Source: Flavobacteriales bacterium UBA6165
Lineage (GTDB): Bacteria; Bacteroidota; Bacteroidia; Flavobacteriales_D; Crocinitomicaceae
Direction of reading: 5' to 3'
Length of the DNA: 7,432 nucleotides
Assembly (NCBI GenBank): GCA_002422285.1
Contig: DIUF01000040.1
Span: forward strand, 1 to 7,432
Part shown: piece after piece, positions 6,129 to 7,432 of the stretch
Layout of the letters: each line of letters begins with the position of its first letter
Position numbering within the stretch: position 1 is the first letter of the stretch
The notes under the pieces: generated by a model
Seen by the model: only the letters and a program-made list of their open reading frames with translations
Database searches by the model: none
What the model was told of the DNA's origin: nothing
Position numbers and translations under genes: made by a program

Positions 6129-7432
6129 ATGGCCTTTAACGAACTCAATAGCGTAGAGCATTACATCATCCACCAACTTGCCGGGGTGAATTTGAATGCC
6201 AGTGGCGTGCAGGAAGGCAAAGCGGGCTATGGTGCTTCTTGGGTATATAAATCGGCCCATGAAATTCAGCGGGGCGTGAATGAGGTGCTGGTGGAGTCAG
6301 CATTAAAAGAAGCCCTTATTCGCCTCAATCCGGAAATCACACAAAATCCTGCCCTGGCCGATGAGGTGATCTACAAACTGCGGGCGGTATTTCTGGCCGT
6401 CAATCAGGTGGGTTTGGTCAAGACCAACGAGGAGTTTTTCAAATGGCTCACCGGAGAAAAAACCATGCCCTTTGGCGAAAACAATCGCCATGTACCCGTG
6501 CGCCTGATAGATTTTGAAACCCTCACCAACAACAGCTATGTAGTCACCAACCAATACCGCGTCCACCATCGCGAAACCAAAATCCCAGATATCGTACTGC
6601 TCATCAATGGCATCCCGGTGGTGGTGGGAGAAGCCAAAACACCCATTCGACCATCGGTGAGTTGGCTCGATGGGGCGCATGAAATCCATTCTGTTTATGA
6701 GAACAGCGTACCGCAATTGTTTGTGCCCAACATCCTGAGCTTCGCCACTGAAGGCAAGGAATTGTATTATGGCGCCATCCGAAGTCCGCTGGAATATTGG
6801 GCACCCTGGAGATTGGAAGACGATGACGATGCCCTGGCCAAAAGGCTAGGTTTGGGAGAAATAGGCAAAGAACTTTCTGATTTATTAAAACCGGCCCGCT
6901 TGCTGGATATCCTGCAAAACTTTTCTTTGTTCACTTCAGATAAGAGGAAAAGCAGAATCAAAGTCATACCCCGCTTTCAGCAATACGAAGGCGCCAATAA
7001 AATTGTAGAACGGGTAAAAGAAGGGCGTGTAAAAAAAGGATTGATTTGGCATTTTCAGGGTTCGGGTAAATCGCTGCTCATGGTCTTTGCCGCCCAAAAA
7101 CTGCGCAAGGCTGCCGATTTGAAAAGTCCAACAGTAATTGTATTGGTAGACAGAACCGATTTGGATACCCAAATCAGCGGTATCTTCAATGCGGCAGACA
7201 TTGCCAATGTAGAAACCACCGACAGCATCAGCGTATTGCAAACCATGCTGGAGCGCGACACCCGCAAGATCATCATCTCCATGATTCATAAGTTCCGGGA
7301 TGCCAAACCCAACATGAACTCGCGCGACAACATCATTGTGTTGGTAGATGAAGCCCACCGCACGCAGGAAGGCGATCTGGGCCGGCAAATGCGGGCAGCC
7401 TTACCCAATGCCTTTTTGTTTGGCCTCACCGG
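6129..7432 (+). CDS. hsdR: HsdR, type I restriction endonuclease subunit (5' part, 3' end outside window)
   Basis: The first 435 residues of the restriction and translocation subunit are present and the frame is open to the window edge. Seen: the N-terminal nuclease domain with the PD-(D/E)xK signature IPDIVLL (D154) and VVGEAKTP (E168, K170); a Walker A HFQGSGKS (308-315) of the superfamily 2 motor; VIVLVDRTDLDTQ as motif Ia (337-348); the DEAH box VLVDEAH (404-410); and FGLTG at the very end, the start of motif III. Known: with M2S, HsdR translocates unmodified DNA using ATP and cuts at a distance. The start is fixed by MAFNELNSVEHYI, repeated at the upstream remnant copies; there is no Shine-Dalgarno, and the TAG of the preceding mini-ORF is three bases away. 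GC content is like that of hsdM and higher than that of the nuclease/helicase pair. All visible catalytic residues are intact. Confidence 0.95.
   Translation, partial: MAFNELNSVEHYIIHQLAGVNLNASGVQEGKAGYGASWVYKSAHEIQRGVNEVLVESALKEALIRLNPEITQNPALADEVIYKLRAVFLAVNQVGLVKTNEEFFKWLTGEKTMPFGENNRHVPVRLIDFETLTNNSYVVTNQYRVHHRETKIPDIVLLINGIPVVVGEAKTPIRPSVSWLDGAHEIHSVYENSVPQLFVPNILSFATEGKELYYGAIRSPLEYWAPWRLEDDDDALAKRLGLGEIGKELSDLLKPARLLDILQNFSLFTSDKRKSRIKVIPRFQQYEGANKIVERVKEGRVKKGLIWHFQGSGKSLLMVFAAQKLRKAADLKSPTVIVLVDRTDLDTQISGIFNAADIANVETTDSISVLQTMLERDTRKIIISMIHKFRDAKPNMNSRDNIIVLVDEAHRTQEGDLGRQMRAALPNAFLFGLT

Noticed and set aside
5871..6260. A 129-codon reverse-strand ORF with internally repeated segments
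   Set aside because: The repeated peptide is just the 117-bp tandem repeat read backwards, and it covers the start of hsdR. It has no recognisable domain.
6303..7388. Several long open frames on the reverse strand
   Set aside because: They lie wholly opposite hsdR, whose motifs (PD-ExK, Walker A, DEAH) are clear on the + strand. They are shadows.

Overview
The window is a segment of a type I restriction-modification (hsd) locus. All genes lie on the + strand in one tightly packed array: hsdM (3' part only), hsdS, a two-gene Gabija-like insert, a two-gene regulator/nucleotidyltransferase insert, and hsdR (5' part only). Moderate to low GC, near absence of Shine-Dalgarno sequences before clear starts, and the protein flavour suggest a member of the Bacteroidota. 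That is an inference from style, not from a marker gene.

Region 1 (1-1900): the end of HsdM, including the NPPY methyltransferase motif, overlaps by one base (TAATG) with a complete two-TRD HsdS. The base composition of hsdS drops sharply after its central conserved region, at about 1320. Region 2 (1931-4503): an OLD-family ATPase-TOPRIM nuclease (518 aa, all key motifs present) overlaps by 16 bases a very small UvrD/Rep-type helicase (343 aa, no room for a 2B subdomain). This is the architecture of a Gabija-like (GajA/GajB) defence pair placed between hsdS and hsdR. Region 3 (4509-5905): only five bases after the helicase stop an hsdR gene begins, but it keeps its first 20 codons only. It runs into a leader with repeated operator-like palindromes, followed by a winged-helix regulator (174 aa) and an overlapping minimal-nucleotidyltransferase gene (232 aa), which look like a toxin-antitoxin-type pair. 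Region 4 (5895-6128): two 117-bp tandem units, each made of the first 26 bases of hsdR plus a 91-bp segment with a nested hairpin. Region 5 (6129 to the end): the intact hsdR start, the PD-ExK nuclease domain, and the helicase motor up to just past the DEAH box.

The hsdR 5' end therefore occurs four times (4509, 5895, 6012, 6129). Each acquisition between the helicase gene and hsdR has left the next hsdR start codon intact. The simplest reading is an hsd operon whose hsdS-hsdR junction is a docking site for defence cargo. Restriction-modification, a Gabija-like nuclease/helicase and a nucleotidyltransferase pair would then be carried, and possibly expressed, together. The most unusual items are the repeated regeneration of the hsdR start, the compact helicase, and the stop/start-coupled mini-ORFs in the tandem repeats.
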